Source: Phytopythium helicoides (taxonomy: Eukaryota; Oomycota; Peronosporomycetes; Pythiales; Pythiaceae). Taken from it: a stretch of DNA of 64,000 nt. The notes below the pieces were generated by a model, which worked only from the letters and a program-made list of their open reading frames with translations, was not told the origin of the DNA and did not search any database. Position 1 is the first letter of the stretch. Each line of letters starts with the position of its first letter. The position numbers were made by a program, and so were the translations under genes. Shown here one piece after another: positions 1 through 10,059 of this stretch. Location: positions 682,001 through 746,000 of the forward strand of contig JANFNE010000025.1 of NCBI GenBank assembly GCA_024867545.1. Direction: 5' to 3'.

Positions 1-756
1 GCGCTTCGGAAGATAATTGGAACCGGTCGGACCGACTCAAATACCGATGGAGTTTCGCTGGTGTATACGGCTGTAAATGCAGCAACGAAAGCTCTTGACA
101 AAGACAGCAGTGGCTGGATTACAACTGAAGAATTTGTTGGTTGGATTCTACCCACACGCGACCTCGAGGAAATTATTGGCCTCATACGCAGGTGCTGGGG
201 GCGTAAGCTGCGCCAATCACAAGCACCTCGACCAGACTTTTTGGGATCTAATTTTGCAGAGAATCTGTACGATCAATTTGATTCCGATGGAAATGGATTT
301 CTTGCGCGCCGTGAACTACAGATTGGCTTACACTCGGTTCTTGCTCTTGACCTATCGAGTAGCGAGGTTGAGACGCTTGTTGCAGCCTATGATACTGATG
401 GTGATGGATGCTGGAGTCGCCATGAGTTTATTGAGTTTGCTCAAGATTTAGCATCCCTTGATGCAATAAAATCGGTGGTTATTCCAAATGCCATGACAAC
501 GAAATCAAATCTTGAAAAAGAAGACATTGATTACTTTGATCAAAAAGCAGACAAAGCAATGAGTTTAACTCCTTCCGATGCGTCATCAAACGAGGACTAC
601 TCGGTACGATCGTCTCCATCAGCTGGTATATCAAACGATGCGGCTTCTGAAGCTTACAGTTCTTCTTTCCAAGAGTCAAGTCCATCGAGATCTTTGGTAG
701 CCCAGTCAAGAGATCAAGCGCCTGGTGTTCACTACGATGATGATTTCGAAGAGTAA
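1..756 (+). CDS. EF-hand calcium-binding protein, 5' partial
   Basis: The frame is open from base 1 to a TAA at 754-756, so the start lies upstream of the window and only 251 residues are visible. Three EF-hand loops are readable: DKDSSGWITTEEF, DSDGNGFLARREL and DTDGDGCWSRHEF. The last two have canonical acidic positions for Ca2+; the first is plausible. The final 90 or so residues are rich in Ser, Asp and Glu and look disordered. Seen: the loops and the open frame. Inferred: a cytosolic Ca2+ sensor or an EF-hand module at the end of a larger protein. No kinase or membrane segment is visible in the part present. The stop lies 57 bp from the end of the convergent transporter gene. Confidence 0.85.
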   Translation, partial: ALRKIIGTGRTDSNTDGVSLVYTAVNAATKALDKDSSGWITTEEFVGWILPTRDLEEIIGLIRRCWGRKLRQSQAPRPDFLGSNFAENLYDQFDSDGNGFLARRELQIGLHSVLALDLSSSEVETLVAAYDTDGDGCWSRHEFIEFAQDLASLDAIKSVVIPNAMTTKSNLEKEDIDYFDQKADKAMSLTPSDASSNEDYSVRSSPSAGISNDAASEAYSSSFQESSPSRSLVAQSRDQAPGVHYDDDFEE

Positions 757-813
757 ACGTGCTCTCAACTATGACGAAAGCAGTGCAAAACTAAATTTTC
801 ATTGTCTTGCAGC

Positions 814-2437
814 TTATATTTGAACAAGACGCGTGTATTCGTTGGGCTTGCCTTTGTCGACGTTCTCGTTGCTCTTAAAGGCCATGACCGTATGGTCATC
901 ATGCCCGTTGTGCACAGTCGAGACCAGCGCATATAGAAGCAGCGTCGGAAGGCCAAGTAGGGCGATCGGGGCGGTATAATCGCCATCAAGAGATGTCTGC
1001 GTCCACGGATTGATAACATAGTTCAACAATCCAAATGTAAATGAGACAACCGCGAGGAATGCCTGAAGTGTGCCGTAGAGCTCCGGAGGGAAGCACATCA
1101 CTGTCGTTAAAAACACAAGAGATAGTTAGCGTTTTGTTAGGGCGATCCATACCACTGAGACTTACTGATATACGCGAACTGTAGTGCATAGAGGCAAGCC
1201 TGAGCCATAGCGTAGACGATAAAGGTCAGCGCTTGAGCAGCCAGAGATGGCACTAGCATCATCATGGCGAAAATCTGAGTGAGCCCAAGACACGCAACGA
1301 ACACGAGCTTGAACCCAAAATGATCGATGGCGTATCCGATCACAGGAGAGTACAAAAATGTCCCGTTGACGAGCATAGGATACAACACGTCGGTGAACAG
1401 CCTTGCTTCTTGTACATTGTCGCCAGCGAGCCGATTCAAAAGACTGGGAAGGGCACCGCCTGCAAATGCAAACAGCAATGAAATCCATCCGAAGAAAACT
1501 GCGAAGAACCACAGGTCACGACGATTCATCAACTGGATCTTGAGCGCATCGAGCAAACCGTGAGGTGGCTACGCGTAGACAGAGCAGCATATTTGTTAGT
1601 CGACTAGTCGATACTTGTACTACTACAGCACCATAATGCAAAAGGAGAACACACGTGAATATGAGGCTTTTCAAGCCTGAATCCGGGGATCACAAGGAAA
1701 TCTGACGGAGCCACCACGTTGTTGGTGGGAAAGAGCAGGAAACACACGCAGGTGCACGCGAGAACGATGATTCTGATTAATGCCAGCGACGGAGTTAGCT
1801 TGGAGAAGCACACGCCCATCATGCACGCAAAAAAAGAAGCGCACCCATAGCTCGCGAAGAAGTCCTTGCGCGTGGTGAGGCCGTCAAATTGTAGCAGCAT
1901 GTATATGTAACCGGAGCAATTGAAGAGACTAGAGAGCACACTGCACACAAAACCTTGGACGCTGTAGAGCTGGAGTATTTGGAATGCGGCCAGGTACGAC
2001 CCCATTCCGCCAGCGCCAATCAACGCGTATCCAGCAATAATCAGCGAACCCGTGCCGTCCTTTGAGTCACCCATCGCTAGCGCAGCGTTTCCTAACGCTG
2101 ACAATACCAAGCCAACCAGCACAGTGACGCGAGGGCCGAGGACGTCCAGCGTGACTCCAAACATCGCGTTGGCGGCGCTGAGGCACAGGAAGCTGGTCGA
2201 GAACACGTACTGCAGCCGGATCTCTTGCGCCGCGCAGATAACCTCCCCCGGCCGGTGTTCACTCTCAACCACGTCGTCTTGGCCGCACAGCTCCGACCAC
2301 TGCCGTTCCCTCACCAGCGTCGAGTACACTGGTCCAAACCTGCGCTCAGCATTCACCTGTTCAGCCTCGGCCTCCTCCACCCAGCGATCTCCCCCTCTCG
2401 GCCTCCTCACCCAAGGATGAGCCCTCCAGACGTGCAC
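814..2437 (-). CDS. Major facilitator superfamily transporter (SLC43-like), 5' end disrupted
   Basis: Three exons read on the minus strand: about 2339-1655, 1568-1166 and 1100-814, joined by GT-AG introns of 86 and 65 bp that keep frame. Hydrophobic segments alternate with short loops. The pattern FGPVYSTLVRERQWSELC followed by ICAAQEIRL and GVTLDVLGPR resembles the TM1-TM2 region of SLC43/FMP42-type MFS carriers. A normal first exon with the start of TM1 is missing. The frame stays open upstream to an ATG at 2437, inside the left inverted-repeat arm, which would give a chimeric N-terminus; alternatively an acceptor-like CAG ends at 2340 and exon 1 is lost or elsewhere. The C-terminus is polar and probably cytosolic. 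Substrate unknown, amino acids by family analogy. Confidence 0.7.
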
Positions 2438-2814
2438 AACACGAGCAGCGCCGAGAGCGCGAACATGAGCTCCTTGGGCACCTCGACGCCGTCGTCGGCC
2501 TCCTCGTGGCCCTGCGGCGGCCGTAGCTCGTCCGCGCTCGCGTCCTCAGCCTCCGCGTCGCCCACAGCCGGCCCCTGCGCGTCCCACGGCCCCCACGCAG
2601 CCGCCAAGGCGCCCGCAGCCGCGCGCAGGCCGCCGACGTCGCTGGCGCTGCGCACGGGCGGGCGCCGCGCGGAGACCTGGAGGCCGCTGCGCGCGTGGCG
2701 CAGAGCCGGGCCCGCGGTGGGCGGCGCGTCGGCCGAGGCGAAGCGCACGCGCGGGTAGTCGCCGCGCAGGCCGCGGGCCTCGGCCATGCGCAGCGCCACG
2801 AACCGCTGCGGCAT
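2407..2814 (-). CDS. Small C-terminally anchored protein of unknown function, left-arm copy
   Basis: ATG at 2814 opens a 135-residue frame ending at 2407. The N-terminal half is Arg- and Ala-rich, the middle is acidic, and the protein ends in one hydrophobic segment (ELMFALSALLVLCTSGGLIL) right before the stop, the layout of a tail-anchored membrane protein. The start was chosen because the mirror copy at 9652-10059 keeps exactly the same 135-residue frame although the surrounding DNA differs; only about three residues differ (P/L in the middle, EEA/EAP before the anchor). I do not recognise the family. It is divergent from the VTVHEFG-domain gene in the same arm, about 1.3 kb away. Conservation of the frame in both arms is the main support that it is real. 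Confidence 0.6.
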   Translation of the reverse strand: MPQRFVALRMAEARGLRGDYPRVRFASADAPPTAGPALRHARSGLQVSARRPPVRSASDVGGLRAAAGALAAAWGPWDAQGPAVGDAEAEDASADELRPPQGHEEADDGVEVPKELMFALSALLVLCTSGGLILG

Positions 2815-4153
2815 GGCGGCGAGGCGAGGCGAGGCGAGGCGAGATGGGGTGTGGCGGCGGCGCGGGGGCCAGTATTGGGGGTGGTTGCCGTGCGTGCGGG
2901 GGGTGACGCGCCGGCGCTGGCGGGCGTACGGCACGGTACAGTACGTGCTCGAGTCGAGTCGAGTCGAGTCGGCGCTGCTTCGACTGATGCGGGTGGCGAG
3001 CGCCTGCGGGAACTGATGCGCGCGCTGTTTCGAATGGATGCCGGCGCGGGTGGGACAGCCGTGCAGTGCGGAGATACGACCTGCCACAAACAATATCCAA
3101 GCGAAACGTTGCCGCGGAGGGACGCGACGTACCGTACCTTTCCGTGCCACTGTTGTCGCGTCGACGGTTCAAGCCGCCCGCGAAGCGCCACGGACACAGA
3201 CAGATCGACTCGATCCTTTCGTCCGCGCTACGCTGTCTCGTGAGCTGTCTGAGACAGCATACCACACCCGCTGACACGCAAAGAGTGGACGTCGGTGGAG
3301 CCATCCGTTTCCACAGGTTCCGTCGTCGACGCACGCGGTCTCGCATCCATTCTCACAGGTTCCGAATCCACACCCTGACTGACGACGCGAGCAAAATGGT
3401 CGGCCACACTACTGTACATACATACTGTCGCGACGTATGGACCGGCGAGCACTACCCGGCCCAACTGGCCCTACCGTAGATTCCCAACGCCGCGCCGGGC
3501 CGCGCGTGCACTGCTGCCGTATCGATAGTACCGTCGCCTCGCACAGCTCGCCCTCCAGCAGCGAGCTGTACGCTGCGCACGACCGTACCGTATCGGATAG
3601 TGCGCCGTCTTCAACCAACTGCGTTTCTTCTCCTCGCTCGCGCGCCTCAGCCTCAGCGCAGCTTGCGAAACCGCGCAGGCAGGCAGGCAGGCAGGACGGT
3701 GGGCGGACGGACGGCGGGCGGGTGGGCCGGCTGGTGGCAGCAGCCAAGCCAAGCCAAGGAGGTTCTGTCAAGCCGTGCGTCGTTTCGAAGGGCGGACGAG
3801 CGTCCGCTAAAACCTCGCCTCGTCCGCCAGAACCTCGCCATTCCGAGCGTACCCCCAGCCCGTCCGCCGCCGTACCGTAGACCAGCGTATGTACATCCAG
3901 TGTACGCAGGGGACCGAGGAGCCTTTCGTTGAGCGCACAGGCGTGAGTGAGGTCCTCGCGGCGCCGGCGACTGTCGCTCGCCCATTCCGTCATTCGGCCT
4001 CCCCCGAGCCAGCAGCGACACGCAGAGCTCCAGCCGCAGCCGCAGCCTCGAGCTCCGCGCCCCACCAGCACTAGCACTAGCAGCAGCCGCAGCCGCAGCA
4101 GTAGCTGCTCGCCACCCGCATCAGCCGCCTCCGCAGCGCCAGCGCACTCGCCA
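2815..4153. other. Divergent intergenic region of left arm
   Basis: This stretch of 1.34 kb lies between two divergent genes. It holds tandem pentamers (GGCGA around 2820-2845 and TCGAG around 2948-2970), a GCAG tetranucleotide run near 3680-3700 and a motif at 3274-3293 related to the element at 14173. Long frames here run antisense to each other and have no ATG-to-stop unit conserved between arms, so I call no gene. Confidence 0.6.
3274..3293 (+). promoter_or_regulatory. Degenerate copy of the ACAAACGC-AAGAGTGGACG element
   Basis: The sequence ACACGCAAAGAGTGGACGTC shares the AAGAGTGGACG core with the element at 14173-14197. It lies between the two divergent genes of the arm and is kept exactly in the mirror arm (9179-9198). 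A regulatory role is inferred only from recurrence upstream of genes. Confidence 0.3.
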
Positions 4154-4828
4154 ATGACGCAGCGCCCCGCCGGCTGCGAGAGCTGCGGCGGCCACTGCGC
4201 CCAGGACGCCGCCGAGCGCGCGGCGGCCCGACAGGCCCCGCTGCTCTGCGCCGCCTGCCAGCTTGAAGACGACGCCGACATGTACTGCGACGAGGCGCTG
4301 GACGACGCCAGCCAGCTGCAGCAGCAGCAGCAGCAGCACCGGCAGCAACATGACCTCCAACTACAAGAAGAGCAGCAGCAACTGCAACAGCAGACGACCG
4401 CGCCAGCCATGCCAGGCCGGAAGCGCGTGCGCTGGTCCACCATCACGGTGCACGAGTTCGGCGTGGCGCTGGGCGGCTCGGCCGTGTCCAACAAGGGCGG
4501 CCCGTCCATCGGGCTCGCCGACGCCCCCGAGTTCACCTGGACCACCAAGGTGGGCGAGATGGCCGAGTGCAGCGAGGGCGTGCACCGGTTCTCGCCGGCG
4601 CAGCGCGTGCGCCTGCTGCAGGCCGCCGGCGTCTCGGACGGCATGATCGAGCGCCACGCTAAGGAGGCGAGCATCATCCTGGGCTCGCGCCGGAGAACCT
4701 TCCTGGAGGACCTGGCGGAGGAGCGCAAGGAGAAGTCACTCAAGCGCAACGCCGAGCAGGCGACGCTGGAGCGGCCGTGCGCCGTTGCGCTGCGGCGTCC
4801 GCGGATGATCCCGGCCAACTACGTCTAG
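4154..4828 (+). CDS. VTVHEFG/GGPSIGLA-domain protein, copy 1 (left arm)
   Basis: The 224-residue frame starts at the ATG at 4154. An upstream in-frame GTG at 3947 is less likely because the stretch between is low-complexity and varies in length in the other arm. Layout: a Cys-rich N-terminus (CESCGGHC and CAAC, possible metal ligands), a Gln-rich stretch of about 45 residues, then the core KRVRWSTITVHEFGVALGG followed by GGPSIGLADAPEFTW, then a second block RVRLLQAAGVSDGMIERHA and SRRRTFLEDL, ending in a basic helix. The protein is identical at all 224 positions to copy 2 in the right arm. The first block resembles the N-terminal domain of metazoan CSRNP nuclear proteins (VTVYYF...GGxSLGMA) and GDNP/GxP motif proteins of diatoms; both are memory-based and unverified. 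A nuclear or protein-binding role is inference. Confidence 0.75.
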   Translation: MTQRPAGCESCGGHCAQDAAERAAARQAPLLCAACQLEDDADMYCDEALDDASQLQQQQQQHRQQHDLQLQEEQQQLQQQTTAPAMPGRKRVRWSTITVHEFGVALGGSAVSNKGGPSIGLADAPEFTWTTKVGEMAECSEGVHRFSPAQRVRLLQAAGVSDGMIERHAKEASIILGSRRRTFLEDLAEERKEKSLKRNAEQATLERPCAVALRRPRMIPANYV

Positions 4829-5647
4829 GCTAGCGATCATTGCCAGCCAGCTCCACCAGCTCCACAAACTATTTTGAAGACGGCCGCCGCGACCTATCCC
4901 TGGCAGGTCGCCACGCAACGCTGCGGGTCGGATCGGAGCGGCCTGCGCAGCACCTCGCCAACGGACCAGGGGCGCGATCTAAGTTATTCGAGCGAGCGAG
5001 CGCGTGAGGAGCTTCGTCCTCGTCCTCGCCCTCGCCATTTCAGTCGGAAGTCCGCTCACCCGCCCACACGGATGCAAGGGTGGGTGGTTATGAAAAACTA
5101 GAGACCGAGACCAGTCGGTGGTCTGCACGCCAAACGGAAGGAATGAAATATACATGCCATTGATAGTTGCGTTGCCCATCGGAGGCTCCTTTTGCACGGG
5201 TTGATGTTGTCGACGATCGCATGAGCTCGAACACCTACTGTCAAACCACCACTCGCAAAGCAGATCGCGGGCTCTGATCACGCTGACTACTCTTTCCTGC
5301 ATCAACGGGCTGATCTGCTCTATCCAAACTCATTTTCTCAGTGTTATTCGTGGCAACAAAGTCCACGCTCGCGTTGCAGTGGAGGCTAGCGACGATGACG
5401 GCGGCGGTGTGCCGTCGGTGTCATTGCCATGTGCGGCTGGCAGAGCGCGTCGGCGCGGATGCGCTTCGTCCAGTGCTCCCATCTGGGCACAGGCGCTCCC
5501 TGCACCTTGCACGCAAGAAGGCCAAAAAGCTGGAAGCTGGTAGCTCGCCCAGCGCTGGCTGTAGCTCCGCACCTCAACTCGCAACGCGGCGATGAGACGA
5601 CTGGATTTCAGTCGCAGCGCGATCTGTGCGGTGGTGCACAGTTGGGC

Positions 5648-6823
5648 AGTGGTGCGAGTCAGATTGATGTGATTTGAAGGTGCTCCTTGTGTTGTGTGGA
5701 TGATTCCCCCGTTTTGGCATGTATTTAGCCTAGCATGCGTGATACAAGGATCGTCGAGCAACTCGAACAGCAGCTCGGCTGCTGAATCATTCGTGGATGT
5801 TGGTGTGTGCCGGGGGTATCCCCCCTCTGCGCGGACCTCCCACCCACCGTCCATTGCGCTCGACTTAGTCGACTAGCATTCTGTATGGTCTCTCTCCACT
5901 CAGATTACTTTTGCAGCAGAGCATTGCCACGCAGTCGTCATGACCGCGGAATGAAACTTTGGCTATTGCGCTCGGCAAGCAAGTAGGAACACTCACGCAC
6001 CAGCCACAACAGCACCTGATGCGGTGGTAGGACGCCACGCATTTTAAACTGCTGCGCACTCGACTGCAGCGCTCTCGACTCCTCTGCTGCTATTCGCGTC
6101 GTCGCCACAGATTGGCGTCATGCCATGTCTATGAAAATCATGCGACGTGTGGTCACTAGTGTCCACTAAGCGGACGAATGGGAGCTTAGGATTTCAGCCC
6201 CGTCAAGCTTCGGTCGCCCGCCATACAAACGTTCAGAGCGTCGATCGTGGTGGCGTGAAGGCTTGCGACGCCACGCATCATCCTCCATCCTTGTGAATTT
6301 TGCGTCGGGAACTTCGGCTGCGGCAGAAGCGGCCATGCTTGGGGGCGGCATGATATCGTATCCAGAGGTGACTCGATAGTACTAGCTCGGCGTGGCTAGC
6401 ACCGCTGACGAGCTGATATGCTGGAGAACAAAAAGTGTATCTCACGAATATTTGGGTGGGCGAAGAACCATCTACATGGCTGACTCGATGCCGTTGATTC
6501 TCTGCTGGAAACGAGCATCTCCATCCCGGCGAGGCAGCTGCTCTCGTTGTAGACGACCGGCGACATGGCTGCATTCAATAGCAACGCACAGCAGTCCAAG
6601 AGCTCCGATGGGTGTTCAAGTGACAAACCTGAAAGTCTCAAAAACGCAGTAGCATGAGATCAATGTAGTGCACGGACTTTGATGTAGGAGCGGCCTCTAC
6701 GGGGGATACCTAGGGCACACGGCATCACGCATTTCGGCACCTGATGACGCGGTTCGACTGGTACCTCTTCATGTATACGACGTGAAACACATGACGCCGC
6801 AATTCGGTCAAGCTTCCATGCCA
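5648..6823. other. Unique spacer between inverted-repeat arms
   Basis: The spacer is 1176 bp and has no match to the arms. It contains short frames only, none with recognisable motifs or a convincing start, and a CATACAAACG match at 6222. I see no promoter-gene unit, tRNA or element ends. Confidence 0.6.
6222..6236 (+). promoter_or_regulatory. Partial CATACAAACG element in spacer
   Basis: CATACAAACGTTCAG matches the first ten bases of the element at 14173 (CATACAAACGCCAAG). There is no clear gene next to it. It is listed only because the ten-base core recurs in the window. Confidence 0.2.
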
Positions 6824-7647
6824 GCCCAACTGTGCACCACCTTACAGATCGCGCTGCGACTGAAATCCAGTCGTCTCATCGCCGCGTTGCGAGTTGAGGT
6901 GCGGAGCTACAGCCAGCGCGGGCGAGCTACCAGCTTCCAGCTTTTTGGCCTTCTTGCGTGCAAGGTGCAGGGAGCGCCTGTGCCCAGATGGGAGCACTGG
7001 ACGAAGCGCATCCGCGCCGACGCGCTCTGCCAGCCGCACATGGCAATGACACCGACGGCACACTGCCGCCGTCATCGTCGCCACCCCCCACTGCAACGCG
7101 AGCGTGGACTTTGTTGCCACGAATAACACTGAGAAAATGAGTTTGGATAGAGCAGATCAGCCCGTTGATGCAGGAAAGAGTAGTCAGCGTGATCAGAGCC
7201 CGCGATCTGCTTTGCGAGTGGTTTGACTGTGGTCGCCTGAGGTGTTCAAGCTCATGCGATCGTCGACAACATCAACCCGTGCAAAAGGAGCCTCCGATGG
7301 GCAACTCAACTATCAATGGCATGTATATTTCATTCCTTCCGTTTGGCGTGCAGACCACCGACTGGTCTCGGTCTCTAGTTTTTCATAACCACCCACCCTT
7401 GCATCCGTGTGGGCGGGTGAGCGGACTTCCGACTGAAATGGCGAGGGCGAGGACGAGGACGAAGCTCCTCACGCGCTCGCTCGCTCGAATAACTTAGATC
7501 GCGCCCCTGGTCCGCTGGCGAGGTGCTGCGCAGGCCGCTCCGATCCGACCCGCAGCGTTGCGTGGCGACCTGCCAGGGATAGGTCGCGGCGGCCGTCTTC
7601 AAAATAGTTTGTGGAGCTGGTGGAGCTGGCTGGCAATGATCGCTAGC

Positions 7648-8322
7648 CTAGACGTAGTTGGCCGGGATCATCCGCGGACGCCGCAGCGCAACGGCGCACG
7701 GCCGCTCCAGCGTCGCCTGCTCGGCGTTGCGCTTGAGTGACTTCTCCTTGCGCTCCTCCGCCAGGTCCTCCAGGAAGGTTCTCCGGCGCGAGCCCAGGAT
7801 GATGCTCGCCTCCTTAGCGTGGCGCTCGATCATGCCGTCCGAGACGCCGGCGGCCTGCAGCAGGCGCACGCGCTGCGCCGGCGAGAACCGGTGCACGCCC
7901 TCGCTGCACTCGGCCATCTCGCCCACCTTGGTGGTCCAGGTGAACTCGGGGGCGTCGGCGAGCCCGATGGACGGGCCGCCCTTGTTGGACACGGCCGAGC
8001 CGCCCAGCGCCACGCCGAACTCGTGCACCGTGATGGTGGACCAGCGCACGCGCTTCCGGCCTGGCATGGCTGGCGCGGTCGTCTGCTGTTGCAGTTGCTG
8101 CTGCTCTTCTTGTAGTTGGAGGTCATGTTGCTGCCGGTGCTGCTGCTGCTGCTGCTGCAGCTGGCTGGCGTCGTCCAGCGCCTCGTCGCAGTACATGTCG
8201 GCGTCGTCTTCAAGCTGGCAGGCGGCGCAGAGCAGCGGGGCCTGTCGGGCCGCCGCGCGCTCGGCGGCGTCCTGGGCGCAGTGGCCGCCGCAGCTCTCGC
8301 AGCCGGCGGGGCGCTGCGTCAT
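7648..8322 (-). CDS. VTVHEFG/GGPSIGLA-domain protein, copy 2 (right arm)
   Basis: ATG at 8322, stop ending at 7648, 224 residues, identical residue for residue to copy 1 at 4154-4828. It has the same domain order: Cys-rich start, Gln-rich stretch, STITVHEFGV core, second RVRLLQAAGVSDGM block, basic tail. The upstream Ser-coding AGC tract (8371-8405) differs in length from the left arm, which supports placing the start at 8322 rather than further out. Complete protein identity beside more divergent flanks suggests recent duplication with homogenisation by gene conversion or purifying selection. It is convergent with copy 1 across the palindrome centre. Function unknown, see copy 1. Confidence 0.75.
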   Translation of the reverse strand: MTQRPAGCESCGGHCAQDAAERAAARQAPLLCAACQLEDDADMYCDEALDDASQLQQQQQQHRQQHDLQLQEEQQQLQQQTTAPAMPGRKRVRWSTITVHEFGVALGGSAVSNKGGPSIGLADAPEFTWTTKVGEMAECSEGVHRFSPAQRVRLLQAAGVSDGMIERHAKEASIILGSRRRTFLEDLAEERKEKSLKRNAEQATLERPCAVALRRPRMIPANYV

Positions 8323-9651
8323 TGGCGAGTGCGCTGGCGCTGCGGAGGCGGCTGATGCGGGTGGCGAGCGGCTGCTGCTGCTGCTGCTAGTGCTGCTGCT
8401 AGTGCTGGTGGGGCGCGGAGCTCGAGGCTGCGGCTGCGGCTGGAGCTCTGCGTGTCGCTGCTGGCTCGGGGGAGGCCGAATGACGGAATGGGCGAGCGAC
8501 AGTCGCCGGCGCCGCGAGGACCTCACTCACGCCTGTGCGCTCAACGAAAGGCTCCTCGGTCCCCTGCGTACACTGGATGTACATACGCTGGTCTACGGTA
8601 CGGCGGCGGACGGGCTGGGGGTACGCTCGGAACGGCGAGGTTCTGGCGGATGAGGCGAGGTTTTAGCGGACGCTCGTCCGCCCTTCGAAACGACGCAGGC
8701 ACGGCTTGACAGAACCTTGGCTTGGCTTGGCTGCTGCCACCAGCCGGCCCACCCGCCCGCCCGCCTGCCTGCCTGCCTGCCTGCCTGCGCGGTTTCGCAA
8801 GCTGCGCCGAAGCTGAGCGGAGCTGAGGCACACGAGCGAGGAGAAGAAACGCAGTTGGTTGAAGACGGCGCATTACGGTACGGCCGTACTCGCTCCAGAG
8901 GAGTGCTGAGAGGCTTCGGTACTACGATAGCAGTGCACGCACGGAGCGGCGTTGGGAATCTACGGTAGGGCCAGTGGGGCTGTGGTGCTCGCCGGTACTC
9001 TCACCTGTCCATACGTCGCGACAGTGTTACTGCTGTAGTATCGCGCGTCCTGTGTGGCCGACCATTTTGCTCGCGTCGTCGGTCAGTCAGTCAGCCGGTG
9101 TGGATTCGGAACCTGCGAGAGTGGATGCGAGACCTGCGTGCGTCGACGACGGAACCTCTGGAAACGGATGGCTCCACCGACGTCCACTCTTTGCGTGTCA
9201 GCGGGTGTGGTATGCTGTCTCGGACAGCGCACGAGACAGCGTAAAACGGACGAAAGGATCGAGTCGATCTGTCTGTGTCCGTGGCGCTTCGCGGGCGGCT
9301 TGAACCGTCGACGCGACAACAGTGGCACGGAAAGGTACGGTACGGCGCGTCACTCCGCGGCAACGTTTCGCTTGGATATTGTTTGTGGCAGGTCATATCC
9401 CCCCACTATTCCAGTGTCCTGCGCGATCTAGCATCCATTCGAAACAGCGCGCGCATCAGTTCCCGCAGGCGCTCGCCACCCGCATCAGCCGAAGCAGCGC
9501 AGCGCTGATCAACTCGAGCATCTACAGTACCATGCCGTGTACCGTGCCGTACGCCCGCCAGCGCCGGCGCGTCACCCCCCACACGCACTACAACCGCCCC
9601 CAATACTGGCCCCCGCGCCGCCGCCACACCCCATCTCGCCTCGCCGCCGCC
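8323..9651. other. Divergent intergenic region of right arm
   Basis: This is the mirror of 2815-4153. It holds a CCTG tetranucleotide run near 8762-8790, the conserved 20-mer at 9179-9198 and the most divergent part of the arm (8870-9030). No gene is supported. Confidence 0.55.
9179..9198 (-). promoter_or_regulatory. Mirror copy of the AAGAGTGGACG element
   Basis: The exact reverse complement of 3274-3293, kept although neighbouring sequence in the arms has diverged. This is consistent with constraint, but one site is weak evidence. Confidence 0.3.
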
Positions 9652-10059
9652 ATGCCGCAGCGGTTCGTGGCGCTGCGCATGGCTGAGGCCCGCGGCCTGC
9701 GCGGCGACTACCCGCGCGTGCGCTTCGCCTCGGCCGACGCGCCGCCGACCGCTGGCCTGGCTCTGCGCCACGCGCGCAGCGGCCTCCAGGTCTCCGCGCG
9801 ACGCCCGCCCGTGCGCAGCGCCAGCGACGTCGGCGGCCTGCGCGCGGCTGCGGGCGCCTTGGCGGCTGCGTGGGGGCCGTGGGACGCGCAGGGGCCGGCT
9901 GTGGGCGACGCGGAGGCCGAGGACGCGAGCGCGGACGAGCTGCGGCCGCCGCAGGGCCACGAGGCGCCCGACGACGGCGTCGAGGTGCCCAAGGAGCTCA
10001 TGTTCGCGCTCTCGGCGCTGCTCGTGCTGTGCACGTCCGGAGGGCTCATCCTTGGGTGA
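9652..10059 (+). CDS. Small C-terminally anchored protein of unknown function, right-arm copy
   Basis: ATG at 9652, TGA at 10057-10059, 135 residues. It has the same layout as 2407-2814: basic Ala/Arg-rich N-terminus, acidic middle (DAEAEDASADE), then PKELM and a single C-terminal hydrophobic helix ending at the stop. Three residues differ from the left copy. The stop and the length are kept in both arms, while a second overlapping frame through this 3' end is closed here by TAG at 10083-10085 (TGG in the left arm). No family recognised. Post-translational insertion into a membrane through the tail is an inference from the layout. Confidence 0.6.
   Translation: MPQRFVALRMAEARGLRGDYPRVRFASADAPPTAGLALRHARSGLQVSARRPPVRSASDVGGLRAAAGALAAAWGPWDAQGPAVGDAEAEDASADELRPPQGHEAPDDGVEVPKELMFALSALLVLCTSGGLILG

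Larger units (their letters stand above)
2366..5647. repeat. Left arm of giant inverted repeat
   Basis: This arm is the reverse complement of 6824-10100. Matching starts at CTCGGCCTCC (2366-2375 against 10091-10100) and ends at GTTGGGC (5641-5647 against 6824-6830). The arms are 3.28 kb with small indels between them. Coding stretches and the inner kilobase are nearly identical, while the stretch around 3430-3600 is clearly more divergent. No transposase, integrase or terminal direct repeats were seen, so it reads as a segmental inverted duplication rather than a recognisable element. Confidence 0.95.
4829..7647. other. Gene-poor centre of the inverted repeat
   Basis: This region lies between the stops of the two mirror copies of the VTVHEFG gene. 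It comprises the inner 820 bp of each arm (nearly identical, non-coding by inspection) and the unique spacer. I see no supported gene, RNA or mobile element in it. Confidence 0.6.

Noticed and set aside
3947..4153. N-terminal extension of copy 1 from a GTG codon
   Set aside because: Not an ATG; the stretch is Ser/Pro/Gln low complexity and its length differs between arms, while the protein from 4154 is identical in both.
3409..4818. Long minus-strand frame (469 codons) antisense to copy 1
   Set aside because: Its composition is Cys/Ser runs from CAG repeats read backwards; it is a shadow of the coding strand and lacks any domain.
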